This document shows positions 8,299 to 19,000 of a DNA stretch of 64,000 nucleotides, piece after piece (the first letter of the stretch is position 1; each line of letters begins with the position of its first letter). The DNA comes from UBA1794 sp031552405 (GTDB lineage Bacteria > Bacteroidota > Bacteroidia > Bacteroidales > Bacteroidaceae): contig JAVBMN010000045.1 of assembly GCA_031552405.1 (NCBI GenBank), positions 1 to 64,000 of the forward strand. The letters run 5' to 3'. The notes under the pieces are model-generated. The model made no database searches and was not told the DNA's origin. It saw only the letters and a list, made by a program, of their open reading frames with translations. The translations under genes and the position numbers were made by a program.

Positions 8299-8661
8299 AA
8301 GCAGTAAATCTGTAAGCCGGGTTCTGTTCCCCGAATGGGGCGCCTGTCATTTATCTACGCCAACGGTTGCCCGTGGGCTCTATCGTTCTACCCTCCGGCT
8401 GGGGCGAGCAGCCCTCATAACGCCGGTTTACATGAACTTTCAACTCCCGATACGCACAGCCGGCATGTCACCATACCGCTGGTAAGCTCTTACCTTACCT
8501 TCTCACCCTTACCCCTTGTCCTAAAGGAAGAGGGGCGGTTCTTTTCTTCTGCGTGAATCCACCCTCGCGAACAGCTTTCCGTTAGAAAACGGGATGCTCT
8601 GTGTTGCCCGGACTTTCCTCCTGTAGCGGATGCTACCGGCGACAGACCGATCTACTGCTTC
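8299..8661 (-). ncRNA. rnpB: RNase P RNA (bacterial class A)
   Basis: On the minus strand the 5' part carries GAGGAAAGTCCGGGC (P4 5' strand) and the 3' end carries ACAGAACCCGGCTTACAG (P4 3' strand), both hallmarks of RNase P RNA. The ends pair as helix P1: AAGCAGTAGAT (5') with ATTTACTGCTT (3'), with one G-U pair. The RNA cleaves the 5' leader from tRNA precursors together with the RnpA protein. A T-run follows the 3' end. Exact ends are set from P1 and may be off by a few bases. A TACTTTTG candidate promoter element lies at 8696-8703 on the same strand. Confidence 0.96.
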
Positions 8662-8916
8662 TTATATCTATATTATTAAATACAGGTTTATGTGGCAAAA
8701 GTAGACAAAAAAAATGATCCGGGGAAACAGCTCCCCGAAAAAGTCAGTCTCGGATGAAAAAATGTCAGTCCTGTCAGTTAAGTCACGTTAAGTGGCTGGT
8801 TTTCGCGTTAAAAGATGAGAAAAAACGGATGACTGCAAAATAAGTGAACGGGGTTTGTTGTTTCTATAGTGCAAATTTAAATATACTGGAAATAAACGTA
8901 TAAGCATCAGAAAACT

Positions 8917-10443
8917 ATGAAACAGTCAACTAAAAAAATGATGGGGCTGGCTCTTGTAGCAGTGGTAAGCTCTGGAGTGACCAGTGCCATTACAGGAACA
9001 ATTATGAGTCGCAACTCCGCATCCCAAGATACGGAATTTGAAGAAATCTTTCAACCCGGGGCACCCCAGGTGAGCAGTTCGCGAAGCGCATCTGCAGCCG
9101 CTTCGGGGCTTGACTTTACGCAGGCGGCCGAAATAGCGGTACATGCCGTGGTGCACATTCGTTCTACAACCAATGAAACTACGCGGATGGTGAATGACCC
9201 TTTCGCAGACTTCTTCGGAGATTTTTTTGGTGGTCAAGGACAGGGACAGCGCCGTCAACGCGAAATGCAAGTACCCAAACGTGAAGGTATCGGCTCAGGA
9301 GTAATCATCTCCACAGATGGATATATCGTGACCAATAACCACGTGGTAGACAAAAGCGATGAGCTGACCGTGACACTGAACGACAAGCGTGAATACAAGG
9401 CTCGCCTGGTAGGACAGGATCCGATGACCGACCTGGCTTTGATCAAGATAGAAGGAACGAACTTCCCTACCCTCTCTGTAGGCGACAGTGATGCGCTGAA
9501 GGTGGGCGAATGGGTGCTGGCTGTGGGTAATCCGCTGAACCTCTCCTCTACCGTAACCGCCGGTATCGTAAGTGCAAAGGCGCGTAACCTGGCACAAAGC
9601 AGAATGAGTGCGGGTGGCATTGAGTCGTTTATCCAAACGGATGCTGCCATTAACCAGGGAAATAGCGGAGGTGCACTGGTGAACACAAAAGGCGAACTCG
9701 TGGGTATTAATGCCGCTATTGTTTCTAATACTGGCAGTTACACCGGATATGGATTTGCCATTCCTTCCAGCATTATGAAGAAGGTAGTGGCCGACCTTAA
9801 GGAGTACGGTATCGTGCAACGTGCCCTGCTGGGTATTGCCGGGTCGGATAATACGGATGAGAGATCCAAGAAAGAAGACCTCGGAACCATAAAAGGTATC
9901 TATGTAGAAGAAGTAGCCGAGGGTGGAGCTGCTGCGGACGGTGGATTGAAGAAGGGTGACGTAATTACCGCCATCAATGGAAAAGAGGTGAATTCCATGG
10001 GAGAACTACAGGAAGCCATGGCCCGACTGACCCCTGGAAGCAAAGTGAAGGTAACCTACTACCGCGAGAAGAAGGAGCAGAACATAACCGTGACTCTGAA
10101 AAACTCGCAAGGTAATACCAAGGTAGTAAAGAATACCGATATTGAAATTCTGGGAGCTGCCTTCCGTGAGCTGCCCGAAGAAAGCAAAAAACAGCTTTCA
10201 CTCAGCTACGGCCTTGAAGTAACCGGTCTGCAAAGCGGACGTATGAAAGAATCCGGAATTACCAAAGGGTTCATCATTCAGAAGATCAACGGACAGTCTA
10301 TCAAGACCTTGGAAGATATGGAAACAGCCTTCAAAGCGGCCCTTCAGGATCCGGAGCAGGTGCTCTTTATAAGTGGTCTGTACCCCTCTGGCCGTCGTGC
10401 AAGTTATGCGGTAGACGTATCCACTGAAGAAGGTAAGAAGTAG
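8917..10443 (+). CDS. htrA: Do/HtrA-family periplasmic serine protease
   Basis: A 508-residue trypsin-like protease with an N-terminal signal or anchor (residues about 8-30), then a Gly/Phe-rich loop (NDPFADFFGDFFGGQGQGQ). The catalytic triad is visible as H142 (TNNHVVD), D172 (TDLALI) and S250 (GNSGGAL). Two PDZ domains follow (about 300-390 and 410-500), as in DegP/DegQ. These proteases degrade or chaperone misfolded envelope proteins under stress. The gene stands alone upstream of rpoD and ends in a strong terminator. Confidence 0.96.
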   Translation: MKQSTKKMMGLALVAVVSSGVTSAITGTIMSRNSASQDTEFEEIFQPGAPQVSSSRSASAAASGLDFTQAAEIAVHAVVHIRSTTNETTRMVNDPFADFFGDFFGGQGQGQRRQREMQVPKREGIGSGVIISTDGYIVTNNHVVDKSDELTVTLNDKREYKARLVGQDPMTDLALIKIEGTNFPTLSVGDSDALKVGEWVLAVGNPLNLSSTVTAGIVSAKARNLAQSRMSAGGIESFIQTDAAINQGNSGGALVNTKGELVGINAAIVSNTGSYTGYGFAIPSSIMKKVVADLKEYGIVQRALLGIAGSDNTDERSKKEDLGTIKGIYVEEVAEGGAAADGGLKKGDVITAINGKEVNSMGELQEAMARLTPGSKVKVTYYREKKEQNITVTLKNSQGNTKVVKNTDIEILGAAFRELPEESKKQLSLSYGLEVTGLQSGRMKESGITKGFIIQKINGQSIKTLEDMETAFKAALQDPEQVLFISGLYPSGRRASYAVDVSTEEGKK

Positions 10444-10474
10444 TGACAAATAGCCTCGTGCTGACAGGCACTGT

Positions 10475-10510
10475 GAAGCCCCTTCCTCTTTATAAAAAGG
10501 AAGGGGCTTC
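10475..10510 (+). terminator. Hairpin terminator after htrA
   Basis: Perfect 13-bp stem GAAGCCCCTTCCT / AGGAAGGGGCTTC with a 10-base loop, 32 bp after the htrA stop. The following T-run is weak. Confidence 0.75.
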
Positions 10511-10627
10511 ATCTAATATTGCACGTAGCGGAAAAATAGAATCCGAGGGATGCAATAAAAGGGCAAAAGCAACGTTTTATTAATTGTATTATATGTAATT
10601 TGTGTGAATTATACACTATTGTAAGGG

Positions 10628-11488
10628 ATGAGACAACTAAAGATAACCAAAAGTATTACAAACAGAGAAAGTGCTTCCCTGGATAAATACTTGCAAGAGA
10701 TAGGCCGCGAAGATCTGATCACAGTCGAAGAAGAAGTGGAACTGGCACAACGTATCCGCAAAGGTGATCGCGCTGCATTGGAAAAGTTAACCAGAGCCAA
10801 CCTTCGTTTCGTAGTATCAGTAGCTAAGCAATACCAAAATCAGGGATTAAGCCTGCCCGACCTTATTAATGAAGGAAACCTGGGGCTGATAAAGGCTGCT
10901 GAGAAGTTTGATGAAACCCGCGGTTTTAAGTTTATCAGTTATGCTGTATGGTGGATTCGTCAATCCATCCTTCAGGCACTGGCTGAGCAGAGCCGTATCG
11001 TACGTCTTCCGTTAAATCAGGTAGGTTCGCTGAATAAAATCAGCAAAGCTTTCTCTAAATTCGAACAGGAGAACGAACGTCGCCCCTCCCCTGAAGAACT
11101 TGCCGAGGAACTTGAAATACCTGTAGATAAGATTGCCGATACACTCAAAGTATCCGGTCGCCACATTTCTGTGGATGCACCCTTTGTGGAAGGCGAAGAC
11201 AATAGTCTGCTCGACGTACTTGTGAACGACGATTCTCCTATGGCCGACCGCGCCCTTGTAAACGAGTCCCTTTCTAAGGAAATTGACCGCGCCCTCTCTA
11301 CCCTTTCCGAACGTGAAAAGGACATTGTACAAATGTTCTTCGGTATCGGTGTGCAGGAAATGACACTCGAGGAAATTGGTGATAAGTTTGGTCTTACCCG
11401 TGAACGCGTGCGCCAGATCAAGGAAAAAGCCATTCGACGCCTGCGCACCAACTCACGCTGTGATTTGCTGAAATCCTACCTCGGATAA
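10628..11488 (+). CDS. rpoD: Primary sigma factor RpoD (Bacteroidetes type)
   Basis: A 286-residue group 1 sigma factor. Regions visible in order: 1.2 (SASLDKYLQEIGRE), 2 (LRFVVSVAKQYQNQGLSLPDLINEG; DETRGFKFISYAVWWIRQSI), 3 (LPLNQVGSLNKI; RRPSPEELAEELE) and 4 (LSEREKDIVQMFFGIG; MTLEEIGDKFGLTRERVRQIKEKAIRRLR). Region 1.1 and the long non-conserved insert of proteobacterial RpoD are absent, as is normal for the phylum. This factor reads the TAnnTTTG promoters seen throughout the window. It is monocistronic and followed by a terminator. Confidence 0.97.
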   Translation: MRQLKITKSITNRESASLDKYLQEIGREDLITVEEEVELAQRIRKGDRAALEKLTRANLRFVVSVAKQYQNQGLSLPDLINEGNLGLIKAAEKFDETRGFKFISYAVWWIRQSILQALAEQSRIVRLPLNQVGSLNKISKAFSKFEQENERRPSPEELAEELEIPVDKIADTLKVSGRHISVDAPFVEGEDNSLLDVLVNDDSPMADRALVNESLSKEIDRALSTLSEREKDIVQMFFGIGVQEMTLEEIGDKFGLTRERVRQIKEKAIRRLRTNSRCDLLKSYLG

Positions 11489-11541
11489 GCGGCGCTATTG
11501 CTTTATTTACACTGATAATCCGATATTTAAGAAAAAATAGT

Positions 11542-11572
11542 AACCGCTTACTCATAAGGTAGGCGGTTTTTT
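11542..11572 (+). terminator. Intrinsic terminator after rpoD
   Basis: Stem AACCGCTTAC / GTAGGCGGTT (one G-U pair) with loop TCATAAG, followed directly by a T-run. Confidence 0.85.
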
Positions 11573-11573
11573 G

Positions 11574-11581
11574 TAACTTTG
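11574..11581 (+). promoter_or_regulatory. -7 element for the 11607 gene
   Basis: TAACTTTG fits TAnnTTTG exactly and lies 25 bp before the ATG at 11607, directly after the rpoD terminator. Confidence 0.6.
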
Positions 11582-11606
11582 CCACGATTAATAAACCCAT
11601 TTTATA

Positions 11607-12032
11607 ATGAAAAAATCTGCCACTCTCATATTGTTTTCCTTACTCACGGTATTGATATGCTCTGCATTTACCCCGAAAAATGAAGAAAAAAAGAAAGCAG
11701 AGAAAGGTGTCGACTATGAATCAGGTTACCTCTTTGGCTTTTCATTCTCCTTTGCCGACTCTACGGTGTACATCACGGATATCCAGCAAATGGACAGTTT
11801 GCAGACCGGAAGTCATGGAATGCTCCTGAAGCGCGGTGTGTTCAGCGATCAGTTGCGTAACAACCTGATGCAACGTGGTTCCGAAATGCCCACGTGCGCT
11901 ATCTTCTTCTCCACAAAGAAAAAGAAAGTCGATAAGGAAATGACTAAACTGATGAAGCGCTACGAGAAAAGCAACCTCTCGTGGCGAATACTGACACAGG
12001 AGGATTTCCAGTTTATCAACTCATTGGATTGA
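11607..12032 (+). CDS. Small exported protein of unknown function
   Basis: A 141-residue protein with an N-terminal hydrophobic signal (ATLILFSLLTVLICSAF) followed by a lysine/glutamate-rich stretch. The mature part is compact with a basic segment FFSTKKKKVDKEM. No family motif was recognised. It has its own promoter and lies 7 bp upstream of the clostripain-like protease, so the two are likely co-transcribed. An envelope location is inferred from the signal. Confidence 0.75.
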   Translation: MKKSATLILFSLLTVLICSAFTPKNEEKKKAEKGVDYESGYLFGFSFSFADSTVYITDIQQMDSLQTGSHGMLLKRGVFSDQLRNNLMQRGSEMPTCAIFFSTKKKKVDKEMTKLMKRYEKSNLSWRILTQEDFQFINSLD

Positions 12033-12039
12033 TCTTTGT

Positions 12040-13254
12040 ATGAAAAACAAACTGCTTGTTATACTTGTTGCGCTTTGTACGCTATATGGCATCACTGCTT
12101 GTAGTGACGAAGGTGGAATCAGCAAAGTTCCTACACGCAAAACGGAAGATTCTGTATCCAGCACCGTGTTGGTATATATGGTAGGTCAGAATAACCTCAA
12201 TAGCATCATGCTGTCCGAGAACATTCCCAGCATGATGAGAGGAATGAGGACTGCCCCAAGCGGCGGCAAATGGTTGGTGTATGTGGATACCAGTACTTCG
12301 CCCAAGCTGTATGAACTGGTAAAGAATGCGCAGGGTACGGTGGTTCAGAATCTGATCCGGACCTATGAAAATCAAAACTCTACGAATCCGGATGTGATGG
12401 CCGAAGTGATTAATGATGCATTTGAGCGATATCCGGCCAAGGATTACGGCTTGGTGTTCTCTTCGCATGCGGATGGCTGGTTTGCCTCTATGAACAAAGC
12501 GCCATTGCTGCGTGCGTTTGGTACTGAGGAAACCTCAACTTCTACCTATAGTATGGATATTACCGATATGGCAGATGCTTTGAGCCGGACTCCCCATTCC
12601 AGATTCATCCTTTTCGATGCATGCCAGATGGGAGGTATTGAAGTGGCCTATCAATTCCGGGACGTAACGGATTACTTGTTGGCATCTCCCGCTCCGGTAC
12701 CTGGTTTAGGGTATCCTTATTATAGTTCCGTGCCCTATCTGCTGGCTATGAAGGTAACTTCTTTTTCAACGACATTGAATCAATTCTATACCCGCTATTG
12801 CCAGAATGACTTTGGAACCATGTCTTTGGTGAAGACTTCAGAGCTGGAGAATCTTGCTGCCAAGTTCCGCGAAATGATGCAGGTACCTTCGGTTTTGAAA
12901 CGTGCCAATACGCTATCAAGAGCTGGTATGCAGAGTTATGAAATGGGAGTACCTATTTATGATCTGGGGCAGTTGGTGGATTCTTTGGGGGTAAGCAGTG
13001 ACACATGTGTTACCAAGATACGTTCCGTACTGAGGAAAACGATTGTGTATGAGATACATACTAAATATAGTACTATTGATGATTCTGGTAATCTTTGTAA
13101 TGAGATCAAGTTCCATAGCGGTCTTTCCTCCTACATACCTTATCTGAATAATGCCACCAGCAGTACGGTGTATGACCTGCGTTTCTTTACAAACTACTAC
13201 AAAACCTTAGACTGGTATAAAGCCTCCGGTTGGGATTTGGTAACTCGCTTCTAA
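12040..13254 (+). CDS. Clostripain-family (C11) cysteine protease, lipoprotein
   Basis: A 404-residue protein. The N-terminus is a lipoprotein signal with cysteine at 21 (LYGITAC). Catalytic residues of the C11 family are visible: H143 in SSHADGW and C195 in FDACQMGG. Clostripain-like proteases cleave after arginine or lysine, and many Bacteroidales carry several as secreted or surface enzymes. It is encoded 7 bp after the small exported protein. No activation-site processing was worked out. Confidence 0.9.
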   Translation: MKNKLLVILVALCTLYGITACSDEGGISKVPTRKTEDSVSSTVLVYMVGQNNLNSIMLSENIPSMMRGMRTAPSGGKWLVYVDTSTSPKLYELVKNAQGTVVQNLIRTYENQNSTNPDVMAEVINDAFERYPAKDYGLVFSSHADGWFASMNKAPLLRAFGTEETSTSTYSMDITDMADALSRTPHSRFILFDACQMGGIEVAYQFRDVTDYLLASPAPVPGLGYPYYSSVPYLLAMKVTSFSTTLNQFYTRYCQNDFGTMSLVKTSELENLAAKFREMMQVPSVLKRANTLSRAGMQSYEMGVPIYDLGQLVDSLGVSSDTCVTKIRSVLRKTIVYEIHTKYSTIDDSGNLCNEIKFHSGLSSYIPYLNNATSSTVYDLRFFTNYYKTLDWYKASGWDLVTRF

Positions 13255-13282
13255 AAAAGCGGGGATACCGCAGTATCCCCGC
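13253..13282 (-). terminator. Intrinsic terminator of purT
   Basis: Read on the minus strand, the hairpin GCGGGGATAC / GTATCCCCGC with a 4-base loop (13259-13282) is followed by TTTTTT. It sits between convergent genes; the plus-strand side lacks a T-run. Confidence 0.85.
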
Positions 13283-13314
13283 CAAGATTTGTGTATCCTA
13301 GGTGGTGTATTTCT

Positions 13315-14484
13315 TTAATATACTTCTATTTTAGCTGCCAGGGCTTTTGCCTTATCACGCAGCGCTTCTATATCACAACCTGTCTGTCCGTAACAAAGTA
13401 CTACTCCCATTCGGCGGTTAATTCGCATAAAAGGCTTTCCAAAGATACGCAGATGAGTATCTTCGGCAGCCAGCACCTCTTCAATACCTTTAAATTCCGG
13501 TATACGTATTGCAGCTATTGGCGAAAGTATTACTGCACTGGCGCCATACCGTTCTTGTTTAATAGGGGGAATGGGAAGGTTTAGGATGGCACGCAGATGA
13601 AGTTCAAACTCACTGTAGTTCTGCGTATCGGCCAATGTGACCATTCCCGTATCATGCGGACGAGGGGATAGCTCCGAGAAGTATACACCGTTTTCGCAAC
13701 TAAGGAAAAACTCTACTCCCCACAAGCCGGCGCCTCCTAATGCTTCGGTAACCTTAGCAGCCATCTGTTGAGCTTCAAGTAAGTGTGCCGGAGCCACAGT
13801 AGCAGGCTGGAAGCTTTCTTGATAATCCCCACCCTTCTGCACATGTCCGATGGGCGGACAGAACAATGTCTCGCCATTCTTCTGCGTAACAGTAAGCAAT
13901 GTAATTTCGCTGTCGAAGTGAATGAACTCTTCTACAATGAGTTCTTTGAGATCGCCACGACTTCCTTCCATGCCATACTGCCAGGCCTTTTCCAGTTCAC
14001 CCTCATTGCGAACCAGTGATTGGCCTTTCCCGCTACTTGACATCAGAGGCTTGATGACACAGGGAAAACCTACTTTTTGAGCAGCCTCGCACATTTGATC
14101 AAAAGAAGTAGCGTAGAAGTATTGAGCGGTTTTCAGTCCCAGCTGCTTTGCGGCAAGCTCACGAATCTCTTTGCGGTTCATCGTATAATTAACGGCCTTG
14201 GCACTGGGTACTACCTGGATGCCTTGTTGTTCAAATTCATAGAGCTTCTCAGTACGGATAGCTTCAATCTCAGGAACGATCAAATCCGGCTGGTGTTTCT
14301 TTACAGCCAACTCTAGTGCAGAGCCATCCAGCATATCAAAAACCTCGCACTCATCAGCCACTTGCATGGCCGGAGCACCCTGATAGGAATCGCAGGCTAT
14401 AATGTATTGACCTATCCGTTGAGCTGCAATCACAAATTCCTTTCCAAGTTCACCAGAACCTAACAACATAATCTTTTTCGCCAT
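13315..14484 (-). CDS. purT: Formate-dependent GAR transformylase (PurT)
   Basis: A 389-residue ATP-grasp enzyme that makes formyl-GAR from GAR, formate and ATP in purine synthesis. The N-terminus KKIMLLGSGELGKEFVIAAQRIGQ and the ATP-grasp segments (FPCVIKPLMSSSGKGQS, GGAGLWGVEFFLS, ELSPRPHDTGMVTL) match PurT. The ATG at 14484 (MAKKIMLL) is chosen. An upstream in-frame Met adds a leader that would run through the promoter. A -33/-7 promoter lies just upstream. Confidence 0.97.
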   Translation of the reverse strand: MAKKIMLLGSGELGKEFVIAAQRIGQYIIACDSYQGAPAMQVADECEVFDMLDGSALELAVKKHQPDLIVPEIEAIRTEKLYEFEQQGIQVVPSAKAVNYTMNRKEIRELAAKQLGLKTAQYFYATSFDQMCEAAQKVGFPCVIKPLMSSSGKGQSLVRNEGELEKAWQYGMEGSRGDLKELIVEEFIHFDSEITLLTVTQKNGETLFCPPIGHVQKGGDYQESFQPATVAPAHLLEAQQMAAKVTEALGGAGLWGVEFFLSCENGVYFSELSPRPHDTGMVTLADTQNYSEFELHLRAILNLPIPPIKQERYGASAVILSPIAAIRIPEFKGIEEVLAAEDTHLRIFGKPFMRINRRMGVVLCYGQTGCDIEALRDKAKALAAKIEVY

Positions 14485-14510
14485 GACTATTCTTTTTAAA
14501 TATATGCGGG

Positions 14511-14541
14511 CAAAGATAGAAGTATTTCCCAGCTTACACAA
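14511..14541 (-). promoter_or_regulatory. purT promoter
   Basis: On the minus strand TTG (14539-14541), 20 bp spacing, then TATCTTTG (14511-14518). Both match the Bacteroides -33/-7 consensus, and the ATG follows 26 bp downstream. Confidence 0.75.
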
Positions 14542-14709
14542 GTTGGAAAGTAAATAATCATGGCAGAAATAATATAAAAAGAATGCGTTTATTCAAAGCT
14601 TCCCGACTGAATCGGTGATTCAGGCAACAAAATCAGAAAAACCGCATAAAGCAATGTTTATATTACGTTAAAAAAGAGAGGACACATAATTAATATATAA
14701 ATATTGGAG

Positions 14710-14717
14710 TACCTTTG
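14710..14717 (+). promoter_or_regulatory. -7 element for the RND efflux operon
   Basis: TACCTTTG fits TAnnTTTG and lies 88 bp upstream of the adaptor gene; a matching -33 is unclear. It implies a moderately long leader. Confidence 0.5.
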
Positions 14718-14805
14718 CAGGCTATAAAACTATGGGCAGCAAAATAGTTTCTAATAGAGAGACGACTAAATAAGTATATTATATAATAAACAAAGGTAAG
14801 AAAGT

Positions 14806-15987
14806 ATGAAAATCAAATCGTTTTCACTAGTTACTGCACTATTCTTTTTGGCAGCATGTGGAGAGAAACAAGCTCAAATGGGAAATGCCGTACAAGAGTA
14901 TGCTGTTATCGCGGTACAACCCTCTAATGTGAGCCTGAAGAGCTCCTACCCCGCTACTATAAAGGGTAAGCAGGATGTAGAGATTCGTCCTAAAGTTGCA
15001 GGTTTTATCACCAAACTATATGTAGATGAAGGCGCAGTTGTACGTAAAGGACAACCCTTGTTCCAGATTGATCCGGTACAATATCGCGAAGCTGTGAATG
15101 CAGCCAAAGCAAGCATACATGTGGCCGAATCCAATGTAGCTACGTTACAACTGACAGCGAACAATAAGAAAGAGCTTCTGAAAAAGAATATCATTAGCCA
15201 GTATGATATGGAGATGGCCGAGAATCAGCTGGCCTCCGGTAAAGCTGTATTGGCTCAGACAAAAGCCCAATTGGTAGATGCGGAGCAGAACCTGTCATAT
15301 ACCACAGTGACAAGCCCCTCTGATGGTGTGATAGGATCGATCCCTTTCCGTCTGGGAAGCTTGGTAAGCTCTTCTATTCAAACTCCTCTGACTGTGGTAT
15401 CAGACATCTCAGAGATGTATGTGTATTTCTCCATGACTGAGAAGCAGTTGCTGGAAATGACCCGCGAAGGCGGTTCCATAAAGGAAATCCTGGCAAAGAT
15501 GCCTGCCGTGAGCTTACAGCTTATCGATGGAACCATCTATGCCGAACAAGGACGGATTGAAACAGTGAGTGGAGTTATTGATGCAGCTACCGGATCAGTA
15601 AGCATGCGTGCTACTTTCCCCAACAAAAAGAATGTGCTCCGCAGTGGAGGTACAGGAACCATTATGATGCCCTACAATACCGAAAATGCATTGGTTATCC
15701 CACAAAAATCTACTTACGAGATGCAGGATAAGAGGTTTGTTTATGTAGTTGGTGCGGATTCAAAAGTGAAGAACACCGAAGTGTCAATACTTAAGGTGGA
15801 CGACGGCCAAGGCTACGTGGTTACCTCCGGTCTTAATCCCGGGGATAAGATTGTATACGAAGGAGCCGGTACATTAAGAGACGGAATGGAAATTAAACCG
15901 ATTACTCCCGAACAAGCTGCTGCAAAATTCAAGGCAATGAGTGACCAGGCAGCAGCCGCTAAAGCTGCCGCTGCTCAAAAGCGATAA
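14806..15987 (+). CDS. RND efflux periplasmic adaptor lipoprotein
   Basis: A 393-residue membrane fusion protein of the AcrA/MexA type. The lipobox LAAC places the lipidated cysteine at residue 18. Paired lipoyl half-motifs (GFITKLYVDEGAVVRKGQPLFQID and later SPSDGVIGSIPFRLGSLV) flank a coiled-coil hairpin (about 95-155), followed by beta-barrel and membrane-proximal domains. It links the inner membrane pump to the outer membrane channel. It is the first gene of a four-gene operon, with 30 bp to the pump gene. The C-terminus is alanine/lysine-rich. Confidence 0.94.
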   Translation: MKIKSFSLVTALFFLAACGEKQAQMGNAVQEYAVIAVQPSNVSLKSSYPATIKGKQDVEIRPKVAGFITKLYVDEGAVVRKGQPLFQIDPVQYREAVNAAKASIHVAESNVATLQLTANNKKELLKKNIISQYDMEMAENQLASGKAVLAQTKAQLVDAEQNLSYTTVTSPSDGVIGSIPFRLGSLVSSSIQTPLTVVSDISEMYVYFSMTEKQLLEMTREGGSIKEILAKMPAVSLQLIDGTIYAEQGRIETVSGVIDAATGSVSMRATFPNKKNVLRSGGTGTIMMPYNTENALVIPQKSTYEMQDKRFVYVVGADSKVKNTEVSILKVDDGQGYVVTSGLNPGDKIVYEGAGTLRDGMEIKPITPEQAAAKFKAMSDQAAAAKAAAAQKR

Positions 15988-16017
15988 CCAAAATATAGAA
16001 ACTGATAAGCAGATAAT

Positions 16018-19000
16018 ATGAAATTAGATAATTTTATAAACCGCCCGGTACTATCCACGGTTATCTCCGTTGTGATAGTAATCTTGGGTATATTAGGGTT
16101 GGTGTCCATCCCGGTTACCCAGTACCCGGATATTGCCCCGCCTACCATCCAGGTTAGTGCTACCTATACGGGTGCGAATGCACAAACCGTATTGAACAGT
16201 GTGATAGCCCCGCTTGAGGAGCAGATCAATGGTGTGGAGAACATGATCTACATGAACTCTACGGCTACAAATACCGGGTCGGCTACTATCACTGTGTATT
16301 TTAAACAAGGTACCAATGCGGATATGGCTGCCGTAAACGTGCAGAACCGTGTGACTGCCGCTCAGGGGTATTTGCCTTCTGAGGTAACCAAGATTGGTGT
16401 GACTACCTCCAAGCGTCAAACCAGTATGTTGATTGGTTTTGCCTTGTATAGTGCCGATGACAAGTATGACATGAAGTTCTTGGAGAACTACGCGAACATT
16501 AACGTGATACCTCATGTGAAGCGTATCCCTGGTGTGGGCGAGGCCATGGTAATGGGTACCGACTATTCTATGCGTATTTGGTTGAAGCCGGATGTGATGG
16601 CGCAATACCGAATGATGCCCGCCGATGTGGTTCTTGCACTTGCCGAACAGAATATCGAGGCAGCTCCGGGGCAGTTTGGCGACCAGGGTAAGCAGTCTTT
16701 CCAATACGTAATGAAGTATAAAGGTCGTTTGCAAACTGAAGAAGAGTTTGGAAATATTGTAATCCGTGCCAATTCCGACGGAGAGATACTGCGTTTGAAG
16801 GATGTGGCCAATATTGAACTGGGACGCCTTACATACGGCTTTAATAACCGTGTAAACGGTCATCCCGGTGTAACCTGTATGATCTTCCAGACAGCCGGAT
16901 CTAATGCGACTGAGATTATCAATAATGTAACCAAATATCTGGACGAGATCAATGCTACATTACCTCCCGGAGTGGAAACTACAGTACTTCTGAATGCTAA
17001 TGACTTCCTGTTTGCCTCTATCTCTGAGGTTATCAAAACATTGATTGAGGCATTTATCCTTGTGTTTATTGTGGTGTATATCTTCCTGCAGGATTTCCGT
17101 TCTACATTGATTCCGGCTATTGCTATTCCGGTAGCCTTGATCGGTACATTCTTTGTACTGAACATGATCGGGTTTAGCTTGAACCTGCTTACACTTTGCG
17201 CCATGGTGTTAGCCATTGCCATTGTGGTCGATGATGCGATTGTGGTGGTGGAAGGTGTGCATGCCAAGCTTGATCAAGGTTACCATTCTCCTCGTTTGGC
17301 TTCTATTGACGCCATGCGTGAACTGGGTGGCGCTATTGTGTCGATTACACTGGTAATGATGTCCGTGTTTATTCCTGTGAGCTTTATCCAGGGTACTTCC
17401 GGTACATTCTATCGTCAGTTTGGTTTGACAATGGCTATTGCGATTGGTTTCTCTGCGATAAATGCGCTTACACTAAGCCCCGCGCTCTGTGCTATATTCC
17501 TGAAGCCTCATGAAGGTGAAGGAGGTGCTAAAAAGAAAACTACATTTGTGCAGCGCTTCCACACAAGTTTCAATGTGGCCTACAATAACGTTCTGGGTAA
17601 ATACAAGAATGGAGTGATCTTCTTTATTCATCATCGTTGGATTTCTTTGGGATGTGTAGCCATTGGCGTAGCTCTATTGATGTTCCTGATGAAGATTACA
17701 CCTTCGGGTATGGTGCCCAATGAAGACACCGGTACTATCTTTGCCGTAGTTTCGATGCCTCCAGGTACTTCGCAAGAACGCACCGAATTGACGATGCAGC
17801 GTGTGGATAGTCTGGTTGCAGCTAATTCAGCCGTTAAGTCGCGTACACAGATTACTGGTTACAGCTTCCTTGCTGGTCAGGGTAACTCATACGGTACGCT
17901 TATTATTAAGCTTAAAGACTGGGAAGAGCGCGGTAAAGGCGAAGATGTAAATACGATTGTCGGAATGCTGTATATGCAGGCTCGTGAAGTAATTAAGGAC
18001 GGACAAGTGTTGCTTTTTGCACCGCCTATGATTATGGGATATGGTGTGAGTAACGGTTTTGAGTTAAACTTGCAGGATAAGACCGGTGGTAATCTGGATG
18101 ATTTCTATAAGGTGGCACAAGGCTTCCTGGGTGCACTCAATGCCCGTCCGGAAATTGCTGCGGCACAAACTGCATTTAGCCCTGTGTTCCCGCAATATAT
18201 CATTGATATCGATGCTGCAAAATGTAAGCAGGCAGGTCTTAGCCCGAATGAGATTCTGGTAACTCTGCAAGGTTATTACGGAGGTTTGTATGCATCTAAC
18301 TTCAACCGATTTGGTAAATTATACCGTGTAATGGTGCAGGCTGACCCGCAATTCCGTATTAGTCCGGAAACACTTAATGGCGTGAAAGTGCGTAATGGCG
18401 CAGAGATGGCTCCGATTACCCAGTTCGTAACCCTGAAGAAGGTGTATGGCCCTGACAATATCAAGCGTTTCAATATGTATACTTCTATCACAGTCAATGG
18501 TTCTCCGGTACCTGGAGTCAGTTCCGGTGACGCCATCAAGATCATTGAAGAAGTAGCTGCACAAACGCTTCCTACAGGGTATGGATATGAGTTCTCCGGT
18601 ATGACCCGTGAGGAACAAAGTACCAGCGGCAGCACCACTACCATTATCTTCCTGCTCTGCTTCTTGTTTGTATACTTGTTGCTGAGTGCGCAGTATGAAA
18701 GTTATGTACTTCCACTTGCGGTGCTTCTCTCCGTGCCGTTTGGTTTGGCGGGTAGCTTTATCTTTGCGCAGTTTATGGGAGTGGAAAATAACATCTACAT
18801 GCAGATTGCATTGATCATGTTGATTGGTCTGCTGGCGAAGAATGCAATTTTGATTGTAGAGTTTGCCCTTGACCGACGCAAGCAGGGAATGGCGCTCAGC
18901 TGGGCGGCTATTCTGGGAGCTGCGGCACGTTTGCGCCCGATCTTAATGACTTCACTGGCAATGGTGGTAGGTTTGCTTCCGTTGATGTTTGCCCACGGTG

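Larger units (their letters stand above)
14485..14805. other. Divergent intergenic region purT / RND operon
   Basis: About 320 bp with no gene. It contains the purT promoter, a small hairpin CTGAATC-GGT-GATTCAG (14607-14623) and a TACCTTTG -7 element at 14710-14717 facing the efflux operon. No operator for a local repressor was recognised, and no TetR- or MarR-type regulator is encoded beside the pump. Confidence 0.6.

Noticed and set aside
8335..8556. 73-codon open frame on the plus strand
   Set aside because: It lies inside RNase P RNA, encoded on the other strand.
16093..16863. 256-codon minus-strand open frame
   Set aside because: It is antisense to the RND pump gene and shows no domain pattern.
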